In this document: positions 1 to 8,074 of the stretch, piece after piece
Position numbering within the stretch: position 1 is the stretch's first letter
Layout of the letters: each line of letters starts with the position of its first letter
Source: a virus
DNA: 33,923 nucleotides
Virus record (IMG/VR): IMGVR_UViG_3300047550_000707
Location: 1-33,923 of that record
Reading direction: 5' to 3' (one strand)
Notes under the pieces: model-generated
The model's database searches: none
What the model was told of the DNA's origin: nothing
What the model saw: only the letters and a program-made list of their open reading frames with translations
Made by a program: the position numbers and the translations under genes

Positions 1-554
1 CCGTCGATGAAATAAGTTTCTGCAAGATAACCATCAACATAGTTGGCGGCAGAAAAGTATCTATAAATCTGATGTGCATTTGCCGTGTTAATTCTTGACG
101 CAGTATTTTGAGCGAGATAAGAAGCAGTGCCAAATGCTGTGATTAAAGAACCATTGATATACATTTGCAACCGGTTTGCAGATGTTGCTTGAGTCGTATC
201 AAACACAACAACGATGTGATACCAAGCTGAAGGATCACGGAATACTTGAGTAGTGGTAACAGTTGATGTAACTGATCCCGCATCTGCTTGGCTAAATGTC
301 AACGTATCGCCGGACAAAAAACCGAAATATCCCCAGTTGTTGACATCACTGCTTCCGCTAAAAATAGTTTGAGCAGAACCCAACGATCCACGCTTTACCC
401 AGCCACTCCAAGTCCATTTAGTCGTTCCTGTTGGCGTAGTCAAAGTTCGATTGAAATACGCACTAGCACTAGCGCGAGTACGCACACTGCGGCTGATCTG
501 ATAGCCGTCATCTCCACCCATCAGTAGCGGGTTAGCGCTGCCAGGGATAATCAT
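1..554 (-). CDS. Lectin-like tail adhesin, N-terminal part (cut by window start)
   Basis: The start is ATG at 554, which overlaps the TGA of the fibre gene upstream in an ATGA junction. The frame stays open to base 1, giving about 184 residues. The start MIIPGSANPLLMGG, the block WTWSGWVKR, then DPSAWYHIVVVFD and MYINGSLITAFG, and the end ETYFIDG follow the LamG/concanavalin-A-like lectin pattern of phage host-recognition proteins. Homologues I recall continue for roughly 90-110 residues and then enter an SPRY-like domain beginning RGNYC.LNPL. That is exactly what opens at the other end of the window (33923 to 32338), so this is probably the N-terminus of that protein. It should sit on the tail fibre or tail tip and bind surface glycans. 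Two tandem paralogues are the alternative. Confidence 0.8.
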   Translation of the reverse strand, partial: MIIPGSANPLLMGGDDGYQISRSVRTRASASAYFNRTLTTPTGTTKWTWSGWVKRGSLGSAQTIFSGSSDVNNWGYFGFLSGDTLTFSQADAGSVTSTVTTTQVFRDPSAWYHIVVVFDTTQATSANRLQMYINGSLITAFGTASYLAQNTASRINTANAHQIYRYFSAANYVDGYLAETYFID

Positions 555-2143
555 TTGACATCTCCAAGCAACCGAGCCGTTATCCTGGTGCTGCTCTCCA
601 CATAGTACGCAAGCGTGTCAACAGCGCTATTGGTTGCAGTCACAGTAGGCGCAGTGCCGCCTGGGAATTTCCAGTAGCTGCCAAAGGCCAGAGTCTTTGG
701 GCTGCTTGCATGCTGCGTGAACACAATCACTCCAGACTGACCGGCCACAATGTTCGTCGGGTTAGCCAGCGTGGTGTTCTCGGTGAAGGTATGCGTGAAG
801 TTGTTTGCCAGCGCCAGGTTTACAGCAATCGATGCCGAGGTGCTGGTCAGTGCCGTGGCCGTGCCGCGTTGCGCCACCGTGAAGCTTTGCACCACATTCA
901 GCTTTGCCGTGTTTGCGTCATACGCCTGGACATCCGTGCCAATCACAGCACCAATGGCAGTCCTGGCGGCGGCAGCATCAGCAGCAATGAACACCGCCTT
1001 GCCAACCGTAGTCCCACCAAGGTTGGTCCTAGCCGTTGCGGCGCTGGCAAGATCAGACAGGTTGTTGGCAGCTGACAGGAAGCCAGTACCAGATACATAG
1101 GCAGCAACCCAGGCGCTGCCAGTGTAGACATTCATCACGCCGCTGACGCTGTTGAAGTACAGCGCACCAGCCAGCAGAGCATTTCCGTCATTGTCTAGCG
1201 TTGGGTCGCTGGTCTTGGAACCAAGGTAGCGGTCATCAAAACTATCAAACGAAGCCAGAGTCTGATCCCGCGCCGCTTCAGCAGCAGTCTGAGCATTGCT
1301 TGCATTGGTAGCCGCTGTGGAGGCCGTAGACGCGCTGGAAGATGCTGCCGTTGCATGGTACTTGGCAGAGTACTCGCCGCCAGCAACAGTGCCAGATGTC
1401 TTGGTAGCCCAATCATTAGCCAGCGTTGCAGATGCAGCAGCATTGGTTTCGCTGGTTGCAGCAGCCGCAGCGCTTGCAGCAGCAGCAGCCGCATTGACCA
1501 CCAGGCTCCACTTGGCAGAGTCCGTATTGGTGCTGATCGGCTGTGATCCGCTGGATGTATGCTCGACAAGACACTGGTAGATGTTGCTGTTGCTGGTGTC
1601 TTTCACCAGATCGCGCACATAGTAAACCGTCGATGTGGCCCAGTTGCCGCGGTTCGTTCCAATATGCTCATCAGCAATCGGATTGCCGTCAGCGTCGAAT
1701 GCCAGCAGCTTGTAGGCGCGAGTGGCCTTGGCTGGCAGCGTCATGTCAATCGTGGTCGGATCGGTGACAGGAGCCTTGATCGCACGATCATTAGATTCTG
1801 CCACCTGCTGGATCAGGATCACCTCACTGTCCAGTTCCTCGTTGATGGTATTGGCAAACAGATCGCCACCAGTCGAGAAGTCAGTGGTGCGCTCTACTGC
1901 CCTGGCCCCGACAATCGTGATGTTGTCAGCGCTGGTGGCTGCGCTTACCAGAGTGACCGAGCCAGTGCCATTGGCATTTATTGTCACCGTGTAGTTGGTG
2001 GTCAGTGTCAGCAGCACATCATTCTTGTACACGGCAATATCCGTGTTCTCGATGATCTCAAAGCTGAACGCATACGGACCAACACCGGCAGAGCCAGTGT
2101 AGACAACGCGCCGCGTTACATTGCTTATTGGATAGTTTGCCAT
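551..2143 (-). CDS. Tail fibre protein with T7 gp17-like N-terminal domain
   Basis: This 530-residue protein has an N-terminal region (about residues 1-150) matching the T7 tail-fibre attachment domain: a YTGSAGVGPYAFSF-type start, IAVYKNDVLL, and the RTTDFSTGGDLFANTINEEL block. In T7 that domain docks the fibre on the tail. A carbohydrate-module-like stretch (NWATSTVYYVRDLV) follows, then an Ala/Ser/Thr-rich, presumably coiled-coil shaft (about 215-290). Next is a short head-like segment (ALYFNSVSGVMNVYTGSAWV) and a beta-rich C-terminus. AGGGAATTGAC precedes the ATG as a ribosome site. It lies between the large ejection protein and the lectin adhesin and probably forms the trimeric fibre that carries or precedes that adhesin. 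There is no obvious intramolecular chaperone at the C-terminus. Confidence 0.88.
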   Translation of the reverse strand: MANYPISNVTRRVVYTGSAGVGPYAFSFEIIENTDIAVYKNDVLLTLTTNYTVTINANGTGSVTLVSAATSADNITIVGARAVERTTDFSTGGDLFANTINEELDSEVILIQQVAESNDRAIKAPVTDPTTIDMTLPAKATRAYKLLAFDADGNPIADEHIGTNRGNWATSTVYYVRDLVKDTSNSNIYQCLVEHTSSGSQPISTNTDSAKWSLVVNAAAAAASAAAAATSETNAAASATLANDWATKTSGTVAGGEYSAKYHATAASSSASTASTAATNASNAQTAAEAARDQTLASFDSFDDRYLGSKTSDPTLDNDGNALLAGALYFNSVSGVMNVYTGSAWVAAYVSGTGFLSAANNLSDLASAATARTNLGGTTVGKAVFIAADAAAARTAIGAVIGTDVQAYDANTAKLNVVQSFTVAQRGTATALTSTSASIAVNLALANNFTHTFTENTTLANPTNIVAGQSGVIVFTQHASSPKTLAFGSYWKFPGGTAPTVTATNSAVDTLAYYVESSTRITARLLGDVK

Positions 2144-2159
2144 GTCAATTCCCTAAAAA

Positions 2160-5100
2160 TTACTTGCCAAAAACTCTGGTAGTTTCTTGCTTCTTTTTGA
2201 TAGCTGTCGCAAGGTCTTCAAACTCAAGGCGAATATCAGGCATGCCGACATCTACAGGAAGACCTTCTTTGTCACCGATCATCCTGGCCTTGGCAAGGCT
2301 TCGATACCGCTCAACAACTTGAGAAATTATTTTTTGCTTGTCTCCAATGAGCAAAGGCTCTCCAGCGGCATCAGAGTCTGCTTCTGCTCGACGGACCTCG
2401 ATGGGAATCCTTTGCTCAAGGTTCATGCCGTCATCAAGGATTTCCTGGCCGTACAGTTTCTTGAATCGGTTGTACTGGTCAGCAGAAAGCCGAACTCCAT
2501 CCCAGACCTTGCTCGGTTCCGCTATGCCAAAGTTCAACTCGGCTAGCAGCGCGTCAGTCTCTGAGAACTTGCCCTCTGTCGCTTGAATGATTGGAGCCCA
2601 GTTGACCCAATAATCAAGTCCACGATTCTTGACCTTCACCTCGCGGCCAAGGCTATCCAGCAGCGGAGGCACATCCTTGGACAAGCCAGGGATGCGAGAC
2701 ATCACCTTCTGCCGCGCCTCGTAGAACGCACGGATGAATGGCGGCTGATCCATCACCGGAGACATGATGTTTGATTTCGTCGGATCGGTCATGCGCTCAA
2801 TGTGGCCCATCAAAGTGCTGTTTGACAGGCCAGCACCAGGTGTGCCGGTGTAGACGAAGTTGGCGAACTGGCGCGATATGCCGCCCATGATCTCCACCAT
2901 CTTGTCACCAGTGTCAGTGCTGCGTGACCGAGCGATCGCCAGCAACTCGCCAACGCCCTGCATGAATGGCAGATTGCCAATGTACTCGCCAACGCCAACC
3001 ATGCCAGCCATCGCCATGTTGGTGAACTCGTCGCGCTCTGGGTGGCGGTCAAACTTGGCCGCATCAGCCATGTCAGCGCCCATTGCAAGGACCATCGATA
3101 CAGGGTCAAACCTTGCAAATGACACATAGACCTTGTCCGGTCCAACGCCAACCTTGGTGATGTTCTGAAGTGCGGCGATGTTTTTCTCGGAGATTTCCCC
3201 GCGGTCAAAGACCAGCGAATACGGTTGCCAGCCCATCTCTTCAAGCGCCTTCCTGTCCTCTGTCTGTGACGGCCCTGACCCTGTGAGTCTGTTGTCCAGG
3301 GAAAGCCACGCTGCTCCTGTGACGGCGCTGCCGCCCATAGCCAAGCGCGCAATGGCCGCATCGCGCTGTTTGCCGCCCTGCTCCCACATGTTATAAAAGC
3401 GTGGACTCAGCATGTTCAAAACAGGGATGTAGCTTGAACCTTCAATGAACAGGTTGGTCACCGTCTTTGAGAATGGCACGAACACCTTGGCCGGGGCCAG
3501 GTTCAGAATCTGATTTGACCACCAGTATGTCTCGCCAAGCGCGCCATGTTTGTCAATCTTTTCTTGCAGCGTAACCATGTTCCGCATGCCTTCGATTGAT
3601 TCTTGAATCTGCGCTGGACGCTCGGTCAGGAACTGAGCAAGCTTTGCATCGATCTCTGTTCTTGCTGCGTCAGGTGTCAAGCCAGCTTTGACAAGCCTAT
3701 CGTACTCAGTGTTTGCAAAGCGCCATGCCTCTTGATGCAGTTGATACCTTGCGACGATTGCACCAACCAGTTCATCGCCAGCCTTCAGCCCACGGAATGA
3801 GATGTCATGCACAAGCCCGAGGCCGTCAATCACCTTGCCAATGAATGAGTCGGTCAGATCAGGGGTGCGCCACACTTCCTTGCCAAACAACCGCAAAGGC
3901 GTATCTGACAGGTTTTCTGCTGACAGTGGATTGGCAACGGCCTTGCCTGAGTCTGTGAACTTAGAATCACCGCCGCGCCGCATGGCATCGACAGCAAGTT
4001 CCCAGCCGTCAAGGAATCCGTTCTTGACCCCGGTCAATCCAGCCAAGACATCAGACAGGTGATAGCGCTCTGCTTCCGCGCCAGGCACAAGCTGCCTTGC
4101 AAGGCCGAGGCCAGACGCAAGCGTCCTCTCTATCGGAGCCATCGCGCCAAACACCGCAGTGCCAACAATGTTGTAGGCATGCGTCACAGGATCATTGAGC
4201 AAATTGCTCTGGTAAACATGAAACCAGACATCGCGCATTTTTGCGCCAAGGCCAGCCTCAAGCAGCCTGTTTTTGCCAGCGCGTGTCGGAGACTCAAGGT
4301 AGTCAACGGCCAACTGGTACAGAACGGCATCGGATTGCTGCGCGCCAAGTTCATCAAGCGCTTTCCTGGTAGCAGTTGCATCAAGCCCAGGTCCAGCGTC
4401 TTGAACGCGCTTGAACACATTCAGTGACCGAGCGACATCTGTCTGCATGCCTTTCAACTGCTTGACCAAGATGTCATGCTGGGCAAGGCGCATCCGCAAG
4501 TCCAACTTTCCTACATCGCTCAGAGTGCCAGTTGCCATCTTCTCCATCAGATCATCAAGCACCTTCGCGCTTTCATCATGCGCGAATACGGCTCCAGCAA
4601 TCTGCTTTGCAAGCTGGCTGCTGCCAACGGTGACATCCATGCTTTCACCGGCCAGCGTCCTCTTGAGGAATGACTCAGGTACGCCAGCGTTGATCGCCTG
4701 CATGTAGATGCTACGCAGTGACATTGTCGGCTCTTGCTGCGCGGCCCTGGTTCCGGCTGCGTTGATGGTCGCAGCGAGTCCGTCATTGTCAGTCCACATG
4801 CTGGAGATCGGAACCTCCGGCGGTCTTGCCTGCGGCTCTCCTTCAGCGATCCTGGTGTCAATGTCCAGCATCCGCTCACGCTCTTTCACAACCGCGTTGA
4901 CATCGGTGATGTCTACAGGCCGGGTCGGCTGAACAGTCACAGTCTTGGCCTGTGTGGCCGTAGGAGCAGCTGCTGCGGCTGGCGCTGCCGCAGGCGGGGC
5001 AATCGGATCAGGGCGGGTAATGACAGGTTCTTTCGCAGCCCGAGCGCCCTTTTTCGTCAGCGGGGCAAGAACTTTACCGATAGAGCCAACACCAGCAACC

Positions 5101-5243
5101 TGGATCAGCTCTTCTTGCGTGTCATCTTGCGGTGCAGCAAGATTCTCCATGTCCGGCGTATTCGGCATGGTGGTTGGAATCTTGTCCACATCCGCGCTGA
5201 CAGTCATGCTGTCAAGGCGCTGTTCAATCGGTTGAATTGCCAT
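2160..5243 (-). CDS. Large internal virion / DNA ejection protein
   Basis: This 1027-residue protein is the largest in the window. Its N-terminus (1-110) is Pro/Ala-rich and probably disordered. The centre has long amphipathic and hydrophobic segments (for example around VYQSNLLNDPVTHAYNIVG and WSNQILNLAPAKVFVPFSKT). A conserved-looking block WQPYSLVF...KVYVSFARFDPVSMVLAMGADM resembles large podoviral ejection proteins and polyvalent-protein modules. Such proteins are stored in the capsid and leave with the DNA to form a channel across the envelope. Its place after the nozzle gene and two other internal proteins, immediately before the fibre, equals that of T7 gp16. I see no lytic transglycosylase motif, unlike T7 gp16. 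The start lies 2 bases after the upstream TAA. Confidence 0.7.
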   Translation of the reverse strand: MAIQPIEQRLDSMTVSADVDKIPTTMPNTPDMENLAAPQDDTQEELIQVAGVGSIGKVLAPLTKKGARAAKEPVITRPDPIAPPAAAPAAAAAPTATQAKTVTVQPTRPVDITDVNAVVKERERMLDIDTRIAEGEPQARPPEVPISSMWTDNDGLAATINAAGTRAAQQEPTMSLRSIYMQAINAGVPESFLKRTLAGESMDVTVGSSQLAKQIAGAVFAHDESAKVLDDLMEKMATGTLSDVGKLDLRMRLAQHDILVKQLKGMQTDVARSLNVFKRVQDAGPGLDATATRKALDELGAQQSDAVLYQLAVDYLESPTRAGKNRLLEAGLGAKMRDVWFHVYQSNLLNDPVTHAYNIVGTAVFGAMAPIERTLASGLGLARQLVPGAEAERYHLSDVLAGLTGVKNGFLDGWELAVDAMRRGGDSKFTDSGKAVANPLSAENLSDTPLRLFGKEVWRTPDLTDSFIGKVIDGLGLVHDISFRGLKAGDELVGAIVARYQLHQEAWRFANTEYDRLVKAGLTPDAARTEIDAKLAQFLTERPAQIQESIEGMRNMVTLQEKIDKHGALGETYWWSNQILNLAPAKVFVPFSKTVTNLFIEGSSYIPVLNMLSPRFYNMWEQGGKQRDAAIARLAMGGSAVTGAAWLSLDNRLTGSGPSQTEDRKALEEMGWQPYSLVFDRGEISEKNIAALQNITKVGVGPDKVYVSFARFDPVSMVLAMGADMADAAKFDRHPERDEFTNMAMAGMVGVGEYIGNLPFMQGVGELLAIARSRSTDTGDKMVEIMGGISRQFANFVYTGTPGAGLSNSTLMGHIERMTDPTKSNIMSPVMDQPPFIRAFYEARQKVMSRIPGLSKDVPPLLDSLGREVKVKNRGLDYWVNWAPIIQATEGKFSETDALLAELNFGIAEPSKVWDGVRLSADQYNRFKKLYGQEILDDGMNLEQRIPIEVRRAEADSDAAGEPLLIGDKQKIISQVVERYRSLAKARMIGDKEGLPVDVGMPDIRLEFEDLATAIKKKQETTRVFGK

Positions 5244-5245
5244 CG

Positions 5246-5809
5246 TTATTGTCCAGAAGTGAGGGCGCGCTTTGCTGATCGCGCAGCAGATTTCGCCACT
5301 TTACCCGCTGCCGGTGACAGCGCTAAATTCAAAGGGTCAAGCGCCACATTGGCCGCGGTAGCCGCCAGCGGAGAGCCGGTCATTTCCAGCACCTTGTCAC
5401 CAACCCACTCTGCCGGGATGCCGAGCAGCTGCAATGACTGTGCAAGCGCTTCAGCCTGCCTCTGGCCTTCTGGAGTCCTGGGGATATAGGTGAACGCCTG
5501 CATCAGGTCTTCAATTGCTGCTACGGCCTTATTTGGGTCTTGCGTGGCAATCAGTTTGGCAATGCCGCCCAGACCAGCAGGCAATGCGCCAGCAAGCGCG
5601 CTGCCAACGGTCATGGTGGCTTCAGCCGCGGCTTCCCCAGTTTTGGGCCGATCGGCCTGTTTTCCGAACATGGGAGACACGCCATAGCCAGCCGCGCCAG
5701 CATCGGTCATGGTTTGCGCCGGAGCCTCGGCCAACAGCATAGGCTCTTGCTGAACAGCCGGATACTCGCGCTCCAGCATGCGGTTGATGTAGAGATCGTT
5801 GAAGTCCAT
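5246..5809 (-). CDS. Putative internal virion protein, small
   Basis: This 187-residue protein has no family I can name with certainty. It starts at an ATG sharing one base with the upstream TAA (TAATG). A glycine/alanine-rich, membrane-active-looking segment (VGSALAGALPAGLGGIAKLI, about 67-86) is followed by LLGIPAEWVGDKVLEMTGSP and a basic helical C-terminus (GKVAKSAARSAKRA). The same motif order occurs at the N-terminus of longer podoviral ejection proteins. This gene and the 1027-residue gene downstream may therefore be two parts of what is one protein elsewhere. A role in the ejected core is inferred from position and composition only. Confidence 0.5.
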   Translation of the reverse strand: MDFNDLYINRMLEREYPAVQQEPMLLAEAPAQTMTDAGAAGYGVSPMFGKQADRPKTGEAAAEATMTVGSALAGALPAGLGGIAKLIATQDPNKAVAAIEDLMQAFTYIPRTPEGQRQAEALAQSLQLLGIPAEWVGDKVLEMTGSPLAATAANVALDPLNLALSPAAGKVAKSAARSAKRALTSGQ

Positions 5810-7545
5810 TATTCAGCATCCCGCTGTTTTCGCAGTTTTTCAATGGTTTCAAAAGTTGTTTCAATCGCTATAACTTCCTCGTCCTTTAATTTCAGCGCAT
5901 TTTTTCTTGCCCTGATGTCAGCAGGATTTGTTTCTTCAGAAAATGTAATGTTTTTTTTGCTATAGCTTCTGTTAAGACCATCAAGCAGCGCATTGATCTG
6001 CGTTGTTTTTGCGGAAGTTGTTCTTTCCTTAATGACTTGTGCGGCAATAGATTTCCGAGAAGGCAAAGGGTTCTTGATCGGGTCTTCTCTGTTTCTGTCT
6101 AGTGCTTCGTTCCAACGCCTCTCAACTTTCATTGTCATTGCCGAATATGCCTCGGCAGACTTTTGAGAAATGTTGAATTGACCAGGGACGATCTTTGCCT
6201 CATTACGCAGTGTGCGATCAACATCACGCTCATCCTCATTGTTTCTAGCAATGAAGAATGGGAACATGCTATTTGAGATGGCCTTCATGCCAACGCCAAG
6301 TTCTTTTGCCCTGGCAATCATGGCCTCTGGCGTTTGAATTCTTCCAGACAGCATCTCTGTTTTCAGAACAATCTCGCCTTTCGGGTTTGCAACCTCTGCA
6401 TTCAAAACCTCAGAGCGCTCTTTCGGCAACTCAAAAACAGTCTTGGGAGAAATCACCTTTGGACTGCGGATTGAGATTTGATTCAGTATCCGCAAAGATT
6501 CAGCAGAGCCTGTCTTGAAATAGTCAGACATCGCTGTTGCAGCGGCCAGAGAATCATCCTCTTCAAGTTTTTTCTTTGCCTTTTCATCGACATCCCAGCG
6601 CTGTCCAGCAACAGTACGAAGGTTGCTCCGCACCTTTGCCTGGTCCTCAAAGTTGAGTACGGACCATAGCGATGTCATTTTTCCAGCGTCATTCTTGTCA
6701 AGCCTTGACACAGCGGTCAGCGGGTCAGCGGAGAAGTCAGGACTGGTGACATACTTTGACACGGCATCGACGCGAAGCTTGGCAACGCCTTCTTCAAACT
6801 TCGCCATTGTCGAATTGATGAACGCTGCATCAGCTGTCGGCAGCAAAGACTTGAGCAGCGTGTCTCTGTATACGGAAATCTGATCTTTTTGCTTATTGAT
6901 GTCTGGCTCTGTATCGTACAACCTAGAGACAAAATCAAGCGTGGTAGGAACAGACTCGGCAAGCCTTGAGCGCAGCGCTGCATTCTGTACGCTCAACACT
7001 TTGTCATAGGCGCTTTTGAGAACCGTGTTTCCAGCAGCAGCCATCGACGCACGGAAGCGAACTGACTCCTCTGGATCGATCCCAGCAAGCAGCTTTGCAA
7101 AGCCATCAATCGGTCCGTTGATCTGCGTCCTGATCTCTTGAATGTCCAACAGTCTGCCAGCATCAACTTCTGCCGCAGTCCTTGCCATTTTGCTTCTGGC
7201 ATCATTTTCAAGTTCAAGCCGCAGCTGTGCTGATTGCGCTTGCAATGCGGCCTCACCAAAGATAGTGCCGCGCTTTGCAAACAACTCTGCTGGTTTTTTG
7301 CCAGTGCCAAGCGCAACTTCGATCTGATCTTTTGTGACAGGGTTTTCAGCGCCGTATTGCAGACCTTGGCGCTTTGCTTCCTCACCAGCTTCCTTGAACG
7401 CAAACTGTGAGATACGGTCAAGGCTGGACTGAAGACCTTGTGTTTGGCGAATTTGCTCTTGCAGGGCAATAGGCTCTACATTCGGCAATCCAGGAAGGGA
7501 TGCCAATCCAAGACCAACCGGCGTGTAGCGTTGAAGTTCAGCCAT
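5809..7545 (-). CDS. Putative internal virion protein, helical
   Basis: The best start is ATG at 7545, one base after the upstream TAG, giving 578 residues (MAELQRYTPVG). An upstream in-frame start at 7626 would intrude on the neighbouring gene and lacks the typical start motif. The protein is almost wholly alpha-helical by composition, with long charged stretches (residues about 40-330) and repeated KxxE/AxxL patterns, and no cysteine-rich or enzymatic motif. It lies between the gp14-position protein and the two ejection proteins, where T7 has gp15, so it probably belongs to the internal core that is released with the genome. Assignment is by position. Confidence 0.6.
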   Translation of the reverse strand: MAELQRYTPVGLGLASLPGLPNVEPIALQEQIRQTQGLQSSLDRISQFAFKEAGEEAKRQGLQYGAENPVTKDQIEVALGTGKKPAELFAKRGTIFGEAALQAQSAQLRLELENDARSKMARTAAEVDAGRLLDIQEIRTQINGPIDGFAKLLAGIDPEESVRFRASMAAAGNTVLKSAYDKVLSVQNAALRSRLAESVPTTLDFVSRLYDTEPDINKQKDQISVYRDTLLKSLLPTADAAFINSTMAKFEEGVAKLRVDAVSKYVTSPDFSADPLTAVSRLDKNDAGKMTSLWSVLNFEDQAKVRSNLRTVAGQRWDVDEKAKKKLEEDDSLAAATAMSDYFKTGSAESLRILNQISIRSPKVISPKTVFELPKERSEVLNAEVANPKGEIVLKTEMLSGRIQTPEAMIARAKELGVGMKAISNSMFPFFIARNNEDERDVDRTLRNEAKIVPGQFNISQKSAEAYSAMTMKVERRWNEALDRNREDPIKNPLPSRKSIAAQVIKERTTSAKTTQINALLDGLNRSYSKKNITFSEETNPADIRARKNALKLKDEEVIAIETTFETIEKLRKQRDAE

Positions 7546-7546
7546 G

Positions 7547-8074
7547 CTACATATCTTCCCAAACAGTTCTATACGGTTGTTGCGATGGGCCACCAAGCTT
7601 CCCATAGCTGAAAGCAGCCATGCCAAGCTTTCCGGCAGCGCTCATCCATCCAGACTCGACTGCGGTGTCTGCCGCCTGCGTGTACTGATCGGCCTTCAAC
7701 TCACCAAGCTTTGCTGCAACAAGCCCCATGCGCCTGGTAGCACCAGCACCTTCAGTGGCGTAACCATACTCACGGCCACCGGCCTTCTCGCTCATGGTGG
7801 CAACCAGAGCAGCAGAACCCTCAAACGGCATCACACCGCCAGCGGCGGCTCTCGCGGATGCAGCGGCATTCGCCATGTTGATCCGGCGCAGAATGGCAGT
7901 GCCTTGCTGTTCGTACTGAATTGCCCTGCGCTCAGACTCCAAGCGCTGCGCCTCGGTCTGAATGCGAGTCATTGCCGCCTGCTGCTGCAATGCTGCCTGC
8001 CGCTGGTATCCTTCGCGGACAGAGCCTACGGCGCTGGCAATCGATGCAATGGACGCAATTGTCGAGAGTTCCAT
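7547..8074 (-). CDS. Putative internal virion protein, gp14 position
   Basis: This 175-residue protein has a short hydrophobic N-terminus (IASIASIASAVGSV) followed by a Gln/Ala/Arg-rich helix (REGYQRQAALQQQAAMTRIQ to about residue 70), then a Gly/Ala-rich region with SGWMSAAGKLGMAAFSYGK near the end. This is the usual build of small podoviral internal proteins that insert in the outer membrane during ejection (T7 gp14-like). Its ATG shares one base with the stop of the nozzle gene (TAATG) and is preceded by AGGGGACAT, a good ribosome site. The gp14 role is inferred from order and composition. Confidence 0.6.
   Translation of the reverse strand: MELSTIASIASIASAVGSVREGYQRQAALQQQAAMTRIQTEAQRLESERRAIQYEQQGTAILRRINMANAAASARAAAGGVMPFEGSAALVATMSEKAGGREYGYATEGAGATRRMGLVAAKLGELKADQYTQAADTAVESGWMSAAGKLGMAAFSYGKLGGPSQQPYRTVWEDM

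Noticed and set aside
1776-1792. Another FNR-like sequence TTGATCGCACGATCAT
   Set aside because: It lies inside the fibre coding sequence, with an imperfect second half and no promoter nearby.
1559-2182. Plus-strand frame (207 codons) opposite the fibre gene
   Set aside because: It is antisense to the T7-type fibre N-terminus, has no motif, and is isolated on the wrong strand.
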